Assembly: GCA_023229435.1 (NCBI GenBank)
Contig: JALNZF010000004.1
Location: 132,117 to 196,116, forward strand
Direction: 5' to 3'
DNA: 64,000 nucleotides
Origin: Nitrospirota bacterium
Lineage (GTDB): Bacteria; Nitrospirota; UBA9217
The notes beneath the pieces are model-generated. The model saw nothing but the letters and a program-made list of their open reading frames with translations, did not search any database and was not told the origin of the DNA. Both the position numbers and the translations under genes were made by a program. This document shows, piece after piece, positions 41,359 through 50,648 of the stretch; position 1 is the stretch's first letter, and each line of letters begins with the position of its first letter.

Positions 41359-43983
41359 ATGATCCTGACCAGAATGCAGGAAGCGGCATCTCGTTACCCG
41401 GACAAGATCGCCATCCAGATGAAAGCAGGGGACCGGTATCAGCAGTACACCTACCGGGACCTCCTCCGGAGCGTCGCGTCCGTGGGCCGCTCGCTTTCGG
41501 ACAACGGGATCAACAAGGGCGACCGCGTTGCCCTTCTTTCGGAGAACCGGCCCGAGTGGATGATCTCGTATCTCGCTGTCGTTTCTAACGGCGCGGTCAT
41601 TGTGCCGATGGATGCCCAGTTCACGGAGAAAGAGGTCGCGGTCCTGATCGCGAGTTCCGGGGCAAAGGCGGTCTTTGTATCGGCTGCCTGCAGGCAGAAA
41701 CTTCCCCAGAACGGGCCCCTCGTGATCTTCTCGTTTGATCCCGGCGACGGCATCCTGTTTCCCACGATGGTCACGGCCTATCCCGAGGCAGCGCTCCCGC
41801 CTGCGCACGCAGCCAATGACCTTGCCGCTCTTCTGTATACCTCCGGCACGACGGGCGATCCCAAAGGGGTGATGCTTTCACAGGGCAACCTGGCGTCGAA
41901 CCTGGCGAGCGTGATCAAGCTTGGGCTTTTCTCCCACACTGACAACCTTCTGCTTCTCCTGCCCCTCCATCATACCTATCCCGCGATGGCCTGTATCCTG
42001 CTGCCGTTTGCTCTTGGCGCGACGGTGACGGTCTTGAACAGTCTCAAGGGGCCCGATATTCTTGCCTGCATGCGGGAGACCGGCGTCACCGTCCTGATCG
42101 GCGTGCCGCTGCTCTTTAACGGTCTCCGCAGGGCTATTTTCGACGAGATCCGCAAGAAGCCGGCGCCCGTTCGCATGCTGGTGAGCATGTTCCTCGGGGT
42201 CAACAGCCTGCTTCTGAGGACAGCCGGGACCAATATCGGCAAGGCGCTCTTCGGCGCGGCGCATGCCAAATTCGGCCCGAAGTTCCGGTTCTTCGCGAGC
42301 GGCGGCGCACGGCTCGAACCCGACGTGTACACCGACATGACCAATCTCGGTTTCACCATCATCGAGGGCTATGGCCTCACCGAGACATCGCCGGTCTCTG
42401 CTTTCAACCCCCTCTCGAAACAGAAAGCCGGTTCCATCGGCATCGCCCTGCCTGATGTGGAGGTCAGGATCGAAAATCCGGACGAGCACGGCATGGGCGA
42501 GATCGCGGTGCGCGGGCCGAACGTGATGCTTGGATACTACCAGAAGCCGCAAGAGACCGCGGAAGTGCTGCGTGATGGCTGGTTTTATACCGGTGATCTG
42601 GGATATCGCGACAAGGACGGCTATTTTTTCATTACCGGCAGGTCCAAGGAGATGATCGTGCTCTCGACGGGCAAGAAGGTCTTCCCCGACGAACTCGAAA
42701 AGTTCTACAAGCAGATCCTGTCCATCAAGGAGATCTGCATCATCCAGGGCGAGCGCGGGATCGAGGCGGCAGTAGTACCGGATTTCGATTATCTGAAAAA
42801 AATGAACCTCGCCAACTCGCGGGAGACCATCGCCCTCGAGATCGAAGACCTTGCAAAAGATCTGCCGCCGTACAAGCGGATCACGGGGCTCAAGATATTC
42901 AAGGAGTCGCTTCCGGCCACGCGTCTGGGCAAGCTCAAGAGAAGCAAGGTCAGTGAACTCTACCGGCAGGGGGGGGAGCAGGCTGATACAGCCGCACCGG
43001 AGATCGATACCGTGCTGCTGTCGGACCCGGTGGCCAGAAAACTGCTGACCTGTCTTGAGCCGTTCTCCGCAAAAAAGAAGATCGTGCCTGACGACAATCT
43101 TGAGCTTGATCTGGGGCTCGATTCCCTCGCACGCGTGGAGTTTGTCGTGAGCATCGAGAAGTCCTTCGGCATCAGCCTGCCCGATTCGTTCGGATCAGGA
43201 GTGTTTACGGTGAAGGACGTGGTGCAGAAGATCAAGGAACTGCTGGCCTCCGGGCCGCTCAAGGCCGGAGAGCGGGTAAGGTCGTCGTGGGCCGAGATCC
43301 TGGCTCAGGAACCCGCGGAAGAAGCGCGGGAAACGATCAGGCTGGAGTTCGGACCGGTCATCACAACACTCCGATATATGGTCATGGCCCTGCTCACGGT
43401 GGTGATGAAGGTCTACGGCCGTTTAGCGGCCACGGGTATCGAGAACCTGCCGGAGAAGGGGGCCTACATCATCGCCCCGAACCATCTGAGCCTTGCGGAT
43501 GTTCCTTCGATCACCGCCGCGATCTCCTGGAAGACCAGCTCAAAGATCTTTTTTCTCGGCGCTACCGAGTATTTCGGCGGGCCTGTCCTGTCGAAAATAT
43601 CAAGGATCTTCCATGTGATCCCGGTGGACATGGAAACCAGGCTTTACAACGCGCTCCAATTATCGGCGTATGTGCTCCGCCGCGAAAAGATCCTCCTTGT
43701 TTTTCCCGAAGGCAGTCGTTCGCGCGACGGCGGCATCAAGGAGTTCAAAAAGGGCGTGGGGATCATCTCGAAAGAACTGAACATCCCGATCGTTCCTGTT
43801 GCGATCAGCGGCACCTATGCGATGATGCCGTCGGGAAGGTTGTTTCCGAAGCCGGCCCGGATCAGCGTTTCTTTCGGCAAACCGATCCATCCCGGGGGCA
43901 AGGACTACGACGAGATCGTGAAAACACTTCAGGGGGAAGTGGTTGGTCTGCTCGATGCGATGAAGACGGCATCGGGCAGATGA
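41359..43983 (+). CDS. Acyl-CoA/acyl-ACP synthetase-ACP-acyltransferase fusion (Aas-like)
   Basis: 874 residues with three domains. Residues 1-535 are an AMP-forming ligase ('ALLYTSGTTGDPKGVMLS', 'EGYGLTETSPVSAF', 'FYTGDLGYRDKDGYFFITGRSKEMI'). About 560-640 are an acyl carrier protein with the phosphopantetheine serine in 'LGLDSLARVEFV'. Residues 660-874 are a PlsC-type acyltransferase with 'PNHLSLADVP' (HX4D) and 'FPEGSRSRDGG'. The protein could activate a free fatty acid, hold it on its own ACP domain and transfer it to a lysophospholipid or glycerol-phosphate, like Aas but with a built-in carrier. GGGGTGTGA lies upstream of the ATG; a MITE-like repeat ends 13 bp before it. Confidence 0.9.
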   Translation: MILTRMQEAASRYPDKIAIQMKAGDRYQQYTYRDLLRSVASVGRSLSDNGINKGDRVALLSENRPEWMISYLAVVSNGAVIVPMDAQFTEKEVAVLIASSGAKAVFVSAACRQKLPQNGPLVIFSFDPGDGILFPTMVTAYPEAALPPAHAANDLAALLYTSGTTGDPKGVMLSQGNLASNLASVIKLGLFSHTDNLLLLLPLHHTYPAMACILLPFALGATVTVLNSLKGPDILACMRETGVTVLIGVPLLFNGLRRAIFDEIRKKPAPVRMLVSMFLGVNSLLLRTAGTNIGKALFGAAHAKFGPKFRFFASGGARLEPDVYTDMTNLGFTIIEGYGLTETSPVSAFNPLSKQKAGSIGIALPDVEVRIENPDEHGMGEIAVRGPNVMLGYYQKPQETAEVLRDGWFYTGDLGYRDKDGYFFITGRSKEMIVLSTGKKVFPDELEKFYKQILSIKEICIIQGERGIEAAVVPDFDYLKKMNLANSRETIALEIEDLAKDLPPYKRITGLKIFKESLPATRLGKLKRSKVSELYRQGGEQADTAAPEIDTVLLSDPVARKLLTCLEPFSAKKKIVPDDNLELDLGLDSLARVEFVVSIEKSFGISLPDSFGSGVFTVKDVVQKIKELLASGPLKAGERVRSSWAEILAQEPAEEARETIRLEFGPVITTLRYMVMALLTVVMKVYGRLAATGIENLPEKGAYIIAPNHLSLADVPSITAAISWKTSSKIFFLGATEYFGGPVLSKISRIFHVIPVDMETRLYNALQLSAYVLRREKILLVFPEGSRSRDGGIKEFKKGVGIISKELNIPIVPVAISGTYAMMPSGRLFPKPARISVSFGKPIHPGGKDYDEIVKTLQGEVVGLLDAMKTASGR

Positions 43984-44066
43984 TTGCGGCACGGACCTGT
44001 TTCCTTTCGGCAGGGGACGCCTATGCGTCCATTATCGTTTAACCCGGCAGGGGAGGATTTCATTTT

Positions 44067-44963
44067 ATGCAGATAAAAAAACTATTTCTCGCAGTATTGT
44101 GTATCAATCTGATCGTCGCCTGCGCATCCACCAAGGGGCCTTTGGTCACGGACCAGCCCAAGCCGAAAATAGCTCTCGTGCTCGGCGGTGGCGCGGCAAG
44201 AGGCTTTGCCCATGTGGGCGTTATCCGCGCACTGGAACAGGAGAAGATTCCCATCGACATGATCATCGGCACGAGCGTCGGAAGTCTCATCGGCGCGATC
44301 TATGCCTATGACACCAACAGTTTCGAGCTTGAGTGGACGGCATTTTCTCTTGAAAAAGACCATGTTTTTGATTACGGGATTTTCTCCGCGTTTACCAGTA
44401 TGGGTCTGGCCAAGGGCGAAAAGCTGGAAGCATTCGTAAAGTCCAAGGTCCCGGTGGCCAACATCGAAGACCTCAAACTGCCCTTTGCCGCCGTAGCAAC
44501 CGACTTGAATCGGGGAACGCGCGTGGTGATCGACCATGGCTCGGTGGCCAGGGCGGTTCACGCGAGCAGCGCGATCCCGGGTGTATTCAACCCGGTAGAG
44601 CATCAGGGAAAACTCCTGGTTGACGGCGGCGTGATGGACAATATCCCCATTTCCGTTGCACGTGAAAAGGGCGCTGACATCGTGATCGCGGTTGATATCA
44701 GCGAGAATGTGATAAATTTCAACATCACGAACGTTATCGACGTGATGCTGCAGGCTGTTAGTATCATGTCCCGGGAGATCGTTAATTTTAAGAAGAAAGA
44801 TGCGGATGTCCTCATTGTTCCCGCCGTGGGCGATGTGGGGATGCTCGATTTTTCCCAGAAGAAGCGGTGCATGCAGGCGGGCATCGAGGCAACGCAGAGG
44901 GCCATGCCGGAGATCAGGGAAGCCATGGAAGACTGGAGCAGAAAAAAGGGATCGTCACACTAG
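44067..44963 (+). CDS. Patatin-like phospholipase lipoprotein
   Basis: 298 residues. The signal ends 'LIVAC' (lipobox Cys 19), so it is membrane-anchored. 'IALVLGGGAARGFAHVGVIRALE' holds the oxyanion Gly loop, 'IGTSVGSLIGAIYA' the nucleophilic Ser in GTSVGS, and 'LLVDGGVMDNIP' the catalytic Asp (DGG). Members hydrolyse phospholipids at the envelope (RssA-like). The preceding gene ends in an acyltransferase domain, 83 bp upstream, so deacylation and reacylation of membrane lipids may be linked. GGGGAGGA lies before the ATG. Confidence 0.93.
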   Translation: MQIKKLFLAVLCINLIVACASTKGPLVTDQPKPKIALVLGGGAARGFAHVGVIRALEQEKIPIDMIIGTSVGSLIGAIYAYDTNSFELEWTAFSLEKDHVFDYGIFSAFTSMGLAKGEKLEAFVKSKVPVANIEDLKLPFAAVATDLNRGTRVVIDHGSVARAVHASSAIPGVFNPVEHQGKLLVDGGVMDNIPISVAREKGADIVIAVDISENVINFNITNVIDVMLQAVSIMSREIVNFKKKDADVLIVPAVGDVGMLDFSQKKRCMQAGIEATQRAMPEIREAMEDWSRKKGSSH

Positions 44964-45047
44964 GACGAACGAATAGTCTCCGTGACTCCGTGTTTCCGTG
45001 GTCAAAATTCTTTATAGTATTGATGATCTCGTAAGAAGTCAATTTTT

Positions 45048-45130
45048 CACACGAAGCCACAAAGACACGAAGAAAGGCATATTGAAATCATTAAAGTTTT
45101 TCTTTGTGATCTCCGTGATCTTTGTGTGAG
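45048..45130. repeat. Intergenic repeat, CACGAAG family
   Basis: TTCACACGAAGCCACAAAGA...TCTTTGTGTGAGA, an imperfect inverted pair. The 383-bp gap 44964-45346 contains this and the palindromic repeat at 45206-45314. Confidence 0.7.
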
Positions 45131-45205
45131 AACGACTTTTTACGAATGCATCAGTATTACAGTGAACTTTTATTGAAATACTGTTTTTTTATTGTCTTTT
45201 AATCC

Positions 45206-45314
45206 GTCATTCCGGGCTTGACCCGGAATCCAGTCCAGAAGGTTTTGAAAACCTTGATTCCCCCCGGCCTTAACCATACCGGGGCAGGCTCGAACCAAGG
45301 CCTTCGGGAATGAC
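45206..45314. repeat. Dispersed palindromic repeat (TCATTCCCGA family)
   Basis: Begins GTCATTCCGGGCTTGACC and ends CTTCGGGAATGAC. Internal part AACCTTGATTCCCCCCGGCC...CCGGGGCAGGC parallels the unit at 18464-18520. Confidence 0.8.
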
Positions 45315-45346
45315 AAAAAAGTTTCGCTGTAGTAATTAGGAAGCTT

Positions 45347-46198
45347 ATGCTGAACAAGATTAAGATCATCCTCGAGATGATAAAATTCGAACACACGATC
45401 TTCGCATTGCCCTTTGCCTTTACCGGCGCACTGCTGGCGGCGCGGGGGCTGCCGGCGTGGAGCACGATCCTCTGGATCGCGGCGGCCATGGTCGGCGCGC
45501 GCTCGGCTGCCATGGGGTTTAACCGCTGGGCGGACCGGGTTTTCGATGCCAAGAACCCGAGGACCGACATGCGGGCCCTTCCCCGGGGACTGGTGACGCC
45601 GGCCCAGGTGATCCTGTTCACCGCGGTCTCGTCGGCCCTGCTGGTATTCGCGGCGTATCGGTTGAACACGCTCAGTTTTTTCCTCTCTCCCGTTGCGCTT
45701 GCGATCGTGTTCTTCTATTCCTACACCAAACGGTTCACCTTCCTGTCGCACGCGTTCCTCGGGTTTGCCATCTGCCTCGCGCCGATCGGATCGTGGATCG
45801 CGGTCACGGGGAAAATCGAGCCGCCGGCGCTTGTGCTCGGCGCTGCGGTGCTGTTCTGGCTTCTCGGTTTCGACGTGCTCTATGCGCTCCAGGATATGGA
45901 CTTTGACCGGAAAGCGGGCCTCCACTCCATTCCCCAACGGTTCGGGGTCGGGTGGTCGCTTTGGATCTCCCGTGTTTCTCACGCAATCACGATGGCCGCT
46001 CTTTTCTGGCTGTACGAACTGCTCGCGCTGGGTTGGTCTTTTCTTGCGGGTTTGATCATTGCCCTGTGTCTGATCGTCTACGAACACACCCTGGTCAAGG
46101 AACATGATCTTTCAAAACTGAATATGGCTTTTTTCAATATGAACGGTACCATCAGCGTTACGATCTTTTTTTTTACACTGCTCGATGTTCTGCTGTAA
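45347..46198 (+). CDS. ubiA: UbiA-family polyprenyltransferase
   Basis: 283 residues with seven to nine membrane segments. The first Asp-rich motif is 'NRWADRVFDAKNPRTDMRALP' (NxxxDxxxD), and the second 'YALQDMDFDRKAGLHSIP' (DxxxD). This is the menaquinone/ubiquinone-type prenyltransferase (UbiA or MqnP branch), which attaches a polyprenyl chain to an aromatic acid. In anaerobes that use the futalosine route this exact size is MqnP. The enzyme acts in the inner membrane. No other quinone genes flank it. No good SD; GCTTATGCTG around the ATG. Confidence 0.9.
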   Translation: MLNKIKIILEMIKFEHTIFALPFAFTGALLAARGLPAWSTILWIAAAMVGARSAAMGFNRWADRVFDAKNPRTDMRALPRGLVTPAQVILFTAVSSALLVFAAYRLNTLSFFLSPVALAIVFFYSYTKRFTFLSHAFLGFAICLAPIGSWIAVTGKIEPPALVLGAAVLFWLLGFDVLYALQDMDFDRKAGLHSIPQRFGVGWSLWISRVSHAITMAALFWLYELLALGWSFLAGLIIALCLIVYEHTLVKEHDLSKLNMAFFNMNGTISVTIFFFTLLDVLL

Positions 46199-46239
46199 CT
46201 CCGGAACAGTGCAGTACCGGACCTATTGCGCACGGTCCT

Positions 46240-46269
46240 GATAGATCGGGGAATGATAGATCGGGGAAT
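46240..46269. repeat. Tandem repeat, 2 x 15 bp
   Basis: GATAGATCGGGGAAT occurs twice in tandem without mismatch between ubiA and the FKBP gene. No role apparent. Confidence 0.8.
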
Positions 46270-46336
46270 TGACAAACCACATGAATGCTGGTATGTTTAC
46301 CATCGGTAACACTAGATTTTTATTAAAGGAGAAAAC

Positions 46337-47035
46337 ATGAAATCACGTCTCGTAATCATCTTATGCATGGCGCTGGCGGCGAGCCCGGTGCTCGCCGGGG
46401 AAAATCTGGAACTGAAGACACAGAAGGACAAGGTGAGTTATGCGATCGGCCTGGACATGGGCAACAATATGAAAAAAAGCGAGCTTGAGATAGATCCCGA
46501 TGTTCTCGCAAGGGCGATCAAAGACATCCTGGCCGGCAGCAAACCCCTGATGACCGATCAGGAGGCAAAAGAAACTCTCATTGCTTTGCAGAAGGACCTC
46601 CAGGCAAAACAAATCGAGAAGAATAAAGCGCTGGGAGAGAAAAACAAGAAGGAAGGGGACACTTTCCTTGCGAAAAACAAGAAAGAGAAAGGGGTCAAGA
46701 CCCTGCCAAGCGGACTGCAATACAAGGTCATCGCGGAGGGCAAAGGCAAGTCTCCCAAGGCAAGCGATACGGTGACGGTGAATTACGCCGGCACGCTGAT
46801 CAACGGGACCGAGTTCGACAGTTCATACAAGCGAGGACAACCCGCGACGTTCCCGGTGGGCGGCGTGATCAAGGGATGGACCGAGGCCCTCCAACTCATG
46901 AAGGAAGGCTCCAAGTGGCAGCTTTTTATTCCATCAGACCTTGCCTATGGAGAGAAGGGGACGCAGGGAGGGCCTATCGGCCCGAACGCGGCTTTGATCT
47001 TCGAGGTTGAGTTGGTCTCGATCAAGGAAAAATAA
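46337..47035 (+). CDS. FKBP-type peptidyl-prolyl cis-trans isomerase (FkpA/Mip-like)
   Basis: 232 residues. Signal peptide 1-20 ('MALAASPVLAG'), then a helical dimerisation domain ('DKVSYAIGLDMGNNMKKSE', 'DPDVLARAIKDIL') and a long helix, and a C-terminal FKBP domain ('GTLINGTEFDSSYKRGQPATFPVGGVIKGWTEALQLMKEGSKWQLFIPSDLAYG'). It should help fold proteins in the periplasm. AAAGGAG precedes the ATG and a strong terminator follows, so it is its own transcript. Confidence 0.95.
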   Translation: MKSRLVIILCMALAASPVLAGENLELKTQKDKVSYAIGLDMGNNMKKSELEIDPDVLARAIKDILAGSKPLMTDQEAKETLIALQKDLQAKQIEKNKALGEKNKKEGDTFLAKNKKEKGVKTLPSGLQYKVIAEGKGKSPKASDTVTVNYAGTLINGTEFDSSYKRGQPATFPVGGVIKGWTEALQLMKEGSKWQLFIPSDLAYGEKGTQGGPIGPNAALIFEVELVSIKEK

Positions 47036-47043
47036 AAATACAA

Positions 47044-47072
47044 AAAGGCTGACCCTGAACGGGTCAGCCTTT
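47044..47072 (+). terminator. Rho-independent terminator
   Basis: AAAGGCTGACCC (47044-47055) pairs perfectly with GGGTCAGCCTTT (47061-47072). It ends the FKBP transcript. Confidence 0.9.
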
Positions 47073-47074
47073 AT

Positions 47075-47219
47075 CAGGTTGTTGAAAAACACTTAGTTTA
47101 CCCTTCGACCCTTCGGCAAGCTCAGGGCTTAGGGCGAACGGAGCGTGTATTGAATTTATTCGTATTTATCCGTTCGTGGTGAGCCTGTCGAACCACAAAA
47201 AGACTTTTTCAACAGCCTG
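47075..47219. repeat. MITE-like inverted repeat
   Basis: Outer arms CAGGTTGTTGAAAAA and CTTTTTCAACAGCCTG; inside, CCCTTCGGCAAGCTCAGGG and CGTGGTGAGCCTGTCGAA. The internal part matches the element at 41219-41345, but the outer arms differ, so the two share only the CTTCGACAGGCTCA core. Confidence 0.8.
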
Positions 47220-47404
47220 TTTTTGTATGACATCCCGATATTTGTTCTGCAAAAAATGAAACAGGAATCAACCAGGAATACGTCTTGGCAGCAGAGAAAA
47301 GCCTCTATCTTGCATTGATCGCTTTTTAAGAATCCTTCGCGAACATTAACATTGCGTCTTTGCGCTTCAAATCAGCGCGGTTTCAGTTTGATAGGATCAG
47401 TGCT

Positions 47405-48196
47405 TCAACTCCGGTCTTCCGCCTCCCATTCCTTCAGTTTCCCGGTGATAAAATCGATGATCTCCTGGTGCTCCTCGACCCCGCGGTCCCTGATCCGGAG
47501 CGGTTTGCCGAAGGCGAAGCGCGCCTTTTTCGATGGATCGATCCTGCCGTAGTCCTTGAGGAACATGCCATTGCCCCAGGCGTTGGTCGTGAGAGCTACC
47601 GGGACCACCGGAACCCCGGCCCTCTTTGCGAGCTTTATCCCTATGGTGTTGAACTGCGCCGGATCAAAGACGGGCGTCCGGGTGGTCTGGGGAAAAATAA
47701 TGATGGACCTTCCGGCCTTCAATCGTTCGGTCCCGCCTTCGAGCACCGCTCTCAGATCGTCGCGGGGGTTCGTGCGGCCCACGGTGATGGGGTCCCTTGA
47801 GCGCATGATGTGCTTGAAGATCGGGTAGTCGACCAGACTTTGTTTGACGACAAAGGTCGCGTCTTTGAAGGGGGCTATGAGCGTCGGGAGGACAAATGTT
47901 TCGAGCGTGCTCATGTGATTGGCGATGAATACGCACGGGCCCTCGACGGCCTTGAAGGCATCGGTGCCGGTGATCTCAATAGTCACTCCGGCCGCTTCCA
48001 GCGCGCGGAACGTGGCGAGGCTGTTTTCGCACCAGTCGGAAGTGCCGTAGTGACCTCGCTTTGCCTGTGCGCTTCCCCGGACAACGATGAAGAAGAGCCG
48101 GGTATAAAACGTGAGCGAGGTCAATGCCCTTGCCATGAAGGTTCTGCGGACAGGACCTGTCCGATAGTCGCCGTTCTCGTACCTGAGCTTTTCCAA
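47405..48196 (-). CDS. PlsC-type acyltransferase with divergent motifs
   Basis: 263 residues from a TTG at 48196, chosen because AAGGAG lies 8 nt upstream; the open frame continues but through low-complexity repeat sequence. One membrane segment near 30 ('LTFYTRLFFIVVRG'). Motif I is 'IANHMSTLETFVLP' (HX4E, not the usual HX4D), motif III region 'IIIFPQTTRTP' replaces FPEGTRS, and 'GVPVVPVALTTNAWGNG' is motif IV. It resembles 1-acyl-glycerol-3-phosphate acyltransferases of the envelope, but the changed motifs point to another acyl acceptor. Leftward and monocistronic. Confidence 0.85.
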   Translation of the reverse strand: MEKLRYENGDYRTGPVRRTFMARALTSLTFYTRLFFIVVRGSAQAKRGHYGTSDWCENSLATFRALEAAGVTIEITGTDAFKAVEGPCVFIANHMSTLETFVLPTLIAPFKDATFVVKQSLVDYPIFKHIMRSRDPITVGRTNPRDDLRAVLEGGTERLKAGRSIIIFPQTTRTPVFDPAQFNTIGIKLAKRAGVPVVPVALTTNAWGNGMFLKDYGRIDPSKKARFAFGKPLRIRDRGVEEHQEIIDFITGKLKEWEAEDRS

Positions 48197-48431
48197 ACAA
48201 GACTCCTTGCTGGCGCGGTGTTGCGCGCTTACGACGGACGAAGGACGAGGGACGAGGGACGCAAAAGCAGTTAAGGATGCGTCCATCGTCCTTCGGATTA
48301 TAGAAAACAGAGTTCAGTATACCATGCGGGGTTGAAAGAGTGAAGCGGGAAGAAAAGATCGCGAGCGGCTAAATAATAAGCTGCAAACAAAATACTTGCA
48401 ATACCTCCTAGAAAAAGCGAAAATAAACATC

Positions 48432-49994
48432 ATGCAAAGTACAACACTCGGGAAAGAAGTCGCTCAGATGGTCATGCCCCGGCTCGAGGGCGCGAGACTC
48501 GGTGATTCCCGATACCTCGAGCATATCCATGCGCTTATTAAGCAGGGCATCGGCGGTTTCATACTCTTTGGGGGGTCGGTCGAACATACCCCACGGCACC
48601 TGCGGGAACTCCAGGGTCTTTCCGGAATCCCGCTTCTGATCGCGTCCGATGTGGAGCGCGGCCTCGGCCAACAGCTTGCCGGGGGGACGCTCTTTCCCAG
48701 TCAGCGCGCCGTGTCATCGGCCGTCAATCGCAGCGTGAAAAAAGACGTCGAACTGCTCGACTCAATGCTCGATGTCGTGAGGACCGAGACGCGCACCGCG
48801 GGAATTCATGCCGTTTTTTCCCCGGTGGTTGACGTAAATAACAATCCTGATAACCCCATTATCTGCACCCGGGCCTTCGGCGATGAGCCTGAGATCGTTG
48901 CATGGTTCGGTTCGCGATACATCACGCGGTTTCAGCGGTCACGCGGGACGCGGGGCAGGCTGAAGCTTTTGGCTTGCGCCAAGCATTTTCCGGGCCACGG
49001 GGACACGAACCAGGACTCGCATTCCGTGCTGCCGGTGATTCACGCCGCACGGATCCGACTGAACCGCGTCGAACTCCCGCCGTTTCGCAAGGCCGTGAAG
49101 GACGGGGTTGGCATGGTCATGGTGGCGCACCTGCTCGTGCCGGCACTTGATCCGGAGAACCCCACAACATTTTCGAAGAAGACGATCACCTCGCTCCTGC
49201 GGGAAGGCATGGAATTCGATGGGCTGATCGTATCCGACGCTCTTGACATGGGCGCACTCGTTCGTATCTGCTCACCGGAAGAGATTGCGGTACGCGCCGT
49301 GGAAGCCGGGATCGATATTTTACTTCACCCGCGTGACGCGCTGGCAACCATCGATGCGATTGTGTCCGCCGTGGAGCGGGGCAGGCTGACCCGCCAGCGG
49401 ATCAGCGAGTCAGTTGAGCGGATCATGGCTGCAAAAACACGCCTGGGTTTATTTGATAAGACCGTCCAGAAGGCCGTACAGATCGATTACCTGAAGCACG
49501 GGCTCATTGCTCGCAAGATCGGGAGAAAGGCGCTCCGCATCGTCTCGGGCGACAAAAAGATATTCCCTCTGCCGCATGACGGCGGAGTCGCATGCCTCAT
49601 TCTCGATGACGACAACAATAGGGGGTCAGGCGATGTCTTTGTCCGGGCGATGAAAGCGCGATGCAAGCACATCCTGGCCATGGTCCTGACCATTGGCTCG
49701 GAAATACCGGAATCCCTGGTCCTTGACGCAATTCGGGCCTCGGATTTCGTGGTCATGGCGATTTATTCCAGGATTTCCGCTTCAAAGGGGCATTCAGGGC
49801 TTGACGACAAGCTCAGGGACGTTGCCATTAAATTTTTAAAGACCATTAAGTCGGAAAAGGGGAAATCGATCGTGATCTCCTTCGACAGCCCTTATCTTCT
49901 CGATCACTTCAAGGACGCCGATGTGCGGATCGCGGCCTATGACAGGATGGATGAGATCCAGCAGGCCGCCGCAGAACTGTTGGTGGAGGAATAG
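48432..49994 (+). CDS. Glycoside hydrolase family 3 beta-N-acetylhexosaminidase (NagZ-like)
   Basis: 520 residues from the ATG at 48432 (a TTG at 48396 is the only other start). The TIM barrel has 'KHFPGHGDTNQDSHSVLPVI', whose His and Asp belong to the mobile acid-base loop of NagZ, and 'GLIVSDALDMGAL' with the nucleophilic Asp. Residues 370-520 form an extra domain ('VACLILDDDNNRGSG...') like the C-terminal half of longer GH3 enzymes. No signal peptide, so it probably recycles muropeptides in the cytoplasm. Not linked in an operon to the convergent hpt. Confidence 0.9.
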   Translation: MQSTTLGKEVAQMVMPRLEGARLGDSRYLEHIHALIKQGIGGFILFGGSVEHTPRHLRELQGLSGIPLLIASDVERGLGQQLAGGTLFPSQRAVSSAVNRSVKKDVELLDSMLDVVRTETRTAGIHAVFSPVVDVNNNPDNPIICTRAFGDEPEIVAWFGSRYITRFQRSRGTRGRLKLLACAKHFPGHGDTNQDSHSVLPVIHAARIRLNRVELPPFRKAVKDGVGMVMVAHLLVPALDPENPTTFSKKTITSLLREGMEFDGLIVSDALDMGALVRICSPEEIAVRAVEAGIDILLHPRDALATIDAIVSAVERGRLTRQRISESVERIMAAKTRLGLFDKTVQKAVQIDYLKHGLIARKIGRKALRIVSGDKKIFPLPHDGGVACLILDDDNNRGSGDVFVRAMKARCKHILAMVLTIGSEIPESLVLDAIRASDFVVMAIYSRISASKGHSGLDDKLRDVAIKFLKTIKSEKGKSIVISFDSPYLLDHFKDADVRIAAYDRMDEIQQAAAELLVEE

Positions 49995-50024
49995 AAGGGC
50001 AGAGTAAAACCTCCGGATGCGTTG

Positions 50025-50558
50025 TTATTGAGCGGCAGGTTTGAGCGCGGCGATGTAGGGCAGGTTCCTGTACTTCTCTCCATGGTCCATCCCATATCCT
50101 ACTACGAACGTGTCGGGTATTTCGAAACCGCTATAGGAAATCATGATGTCGGCAGTCCTGCGCGCCTTCTTGTCCAGCAGGACAACCGCTTTGAGGGTCG
50201 CAGGGTTTTGTGCCTCGAACTTTTTGAACAGACAGTCCATTGTCTTCCCGGTATCAATGATCGTGTCGACGAGGAGCACATGCTTGCCTGAAATATCGAT
50301 CTCACCGCCATGCTCGACCACTATGTTTTTTGATGAGGTTGTCGAAGCGCCGTAGCTCGCTGCCTGTACAAATTCCACAGAGACGCGAAGGGTAAGACGC
50401 CTCATGAGGTCCGCGGTAAAAACAGCCGCGCCTTTCAGGATGCAGATCAGGACAAGTTCCTTGCCTGCATAGTTCTCCGATATTCGGGCGGCAATTTCCC
50501 GAACTTTATCAGTTATCGTCTGCTCGTCGAATAGTATGTCCTGGATATCATCCATCAT
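50025..50558 (-). CDS. hpt: Second hypoxanthine phosphoribosyltransferase
   Basis: 177 residues from the ATG at 50558 (GAGAAC upstream; the frame opens at 50585). 'HVLLVDTIIDTGKTMDCLF' is the PRPP loop, 'CILKGAAVFTADLMRRL' the diphosphate region and 'YIAALKPAAQ' the end. It shares the layout of the gene at 24776-25321 but differs at many positions, so it is an old paralogue or was acquired separately. Purine salvage. The 447-bp gap upstream holds a repeat. Confidence 0.9.
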   Translation of the reverse strand: MMDDIQDILFDEQTITDKVREIAARISENYAGKELVLICILKGAAVFTADLMRRLTLRVSVEFVQAASYGASTTSSKNIVVEHGGEIDISGKHVLLVDTIIDTGKTMDCLFKKFEAQNPATLKAVVLLDKKARRTADIMISYSGFEIPDTFVVGYGMDHGEKYRNLPYIAALKPAAQ

Positions 50559-50648
50559 GATCGTTCTCTTTTTCAGAAGAGTCATTCAGTCCCCAATAAG
50601 AACAGTTGGCCATTAATCCTAACCCGGACAAGCCGGAACAAAATCCAC

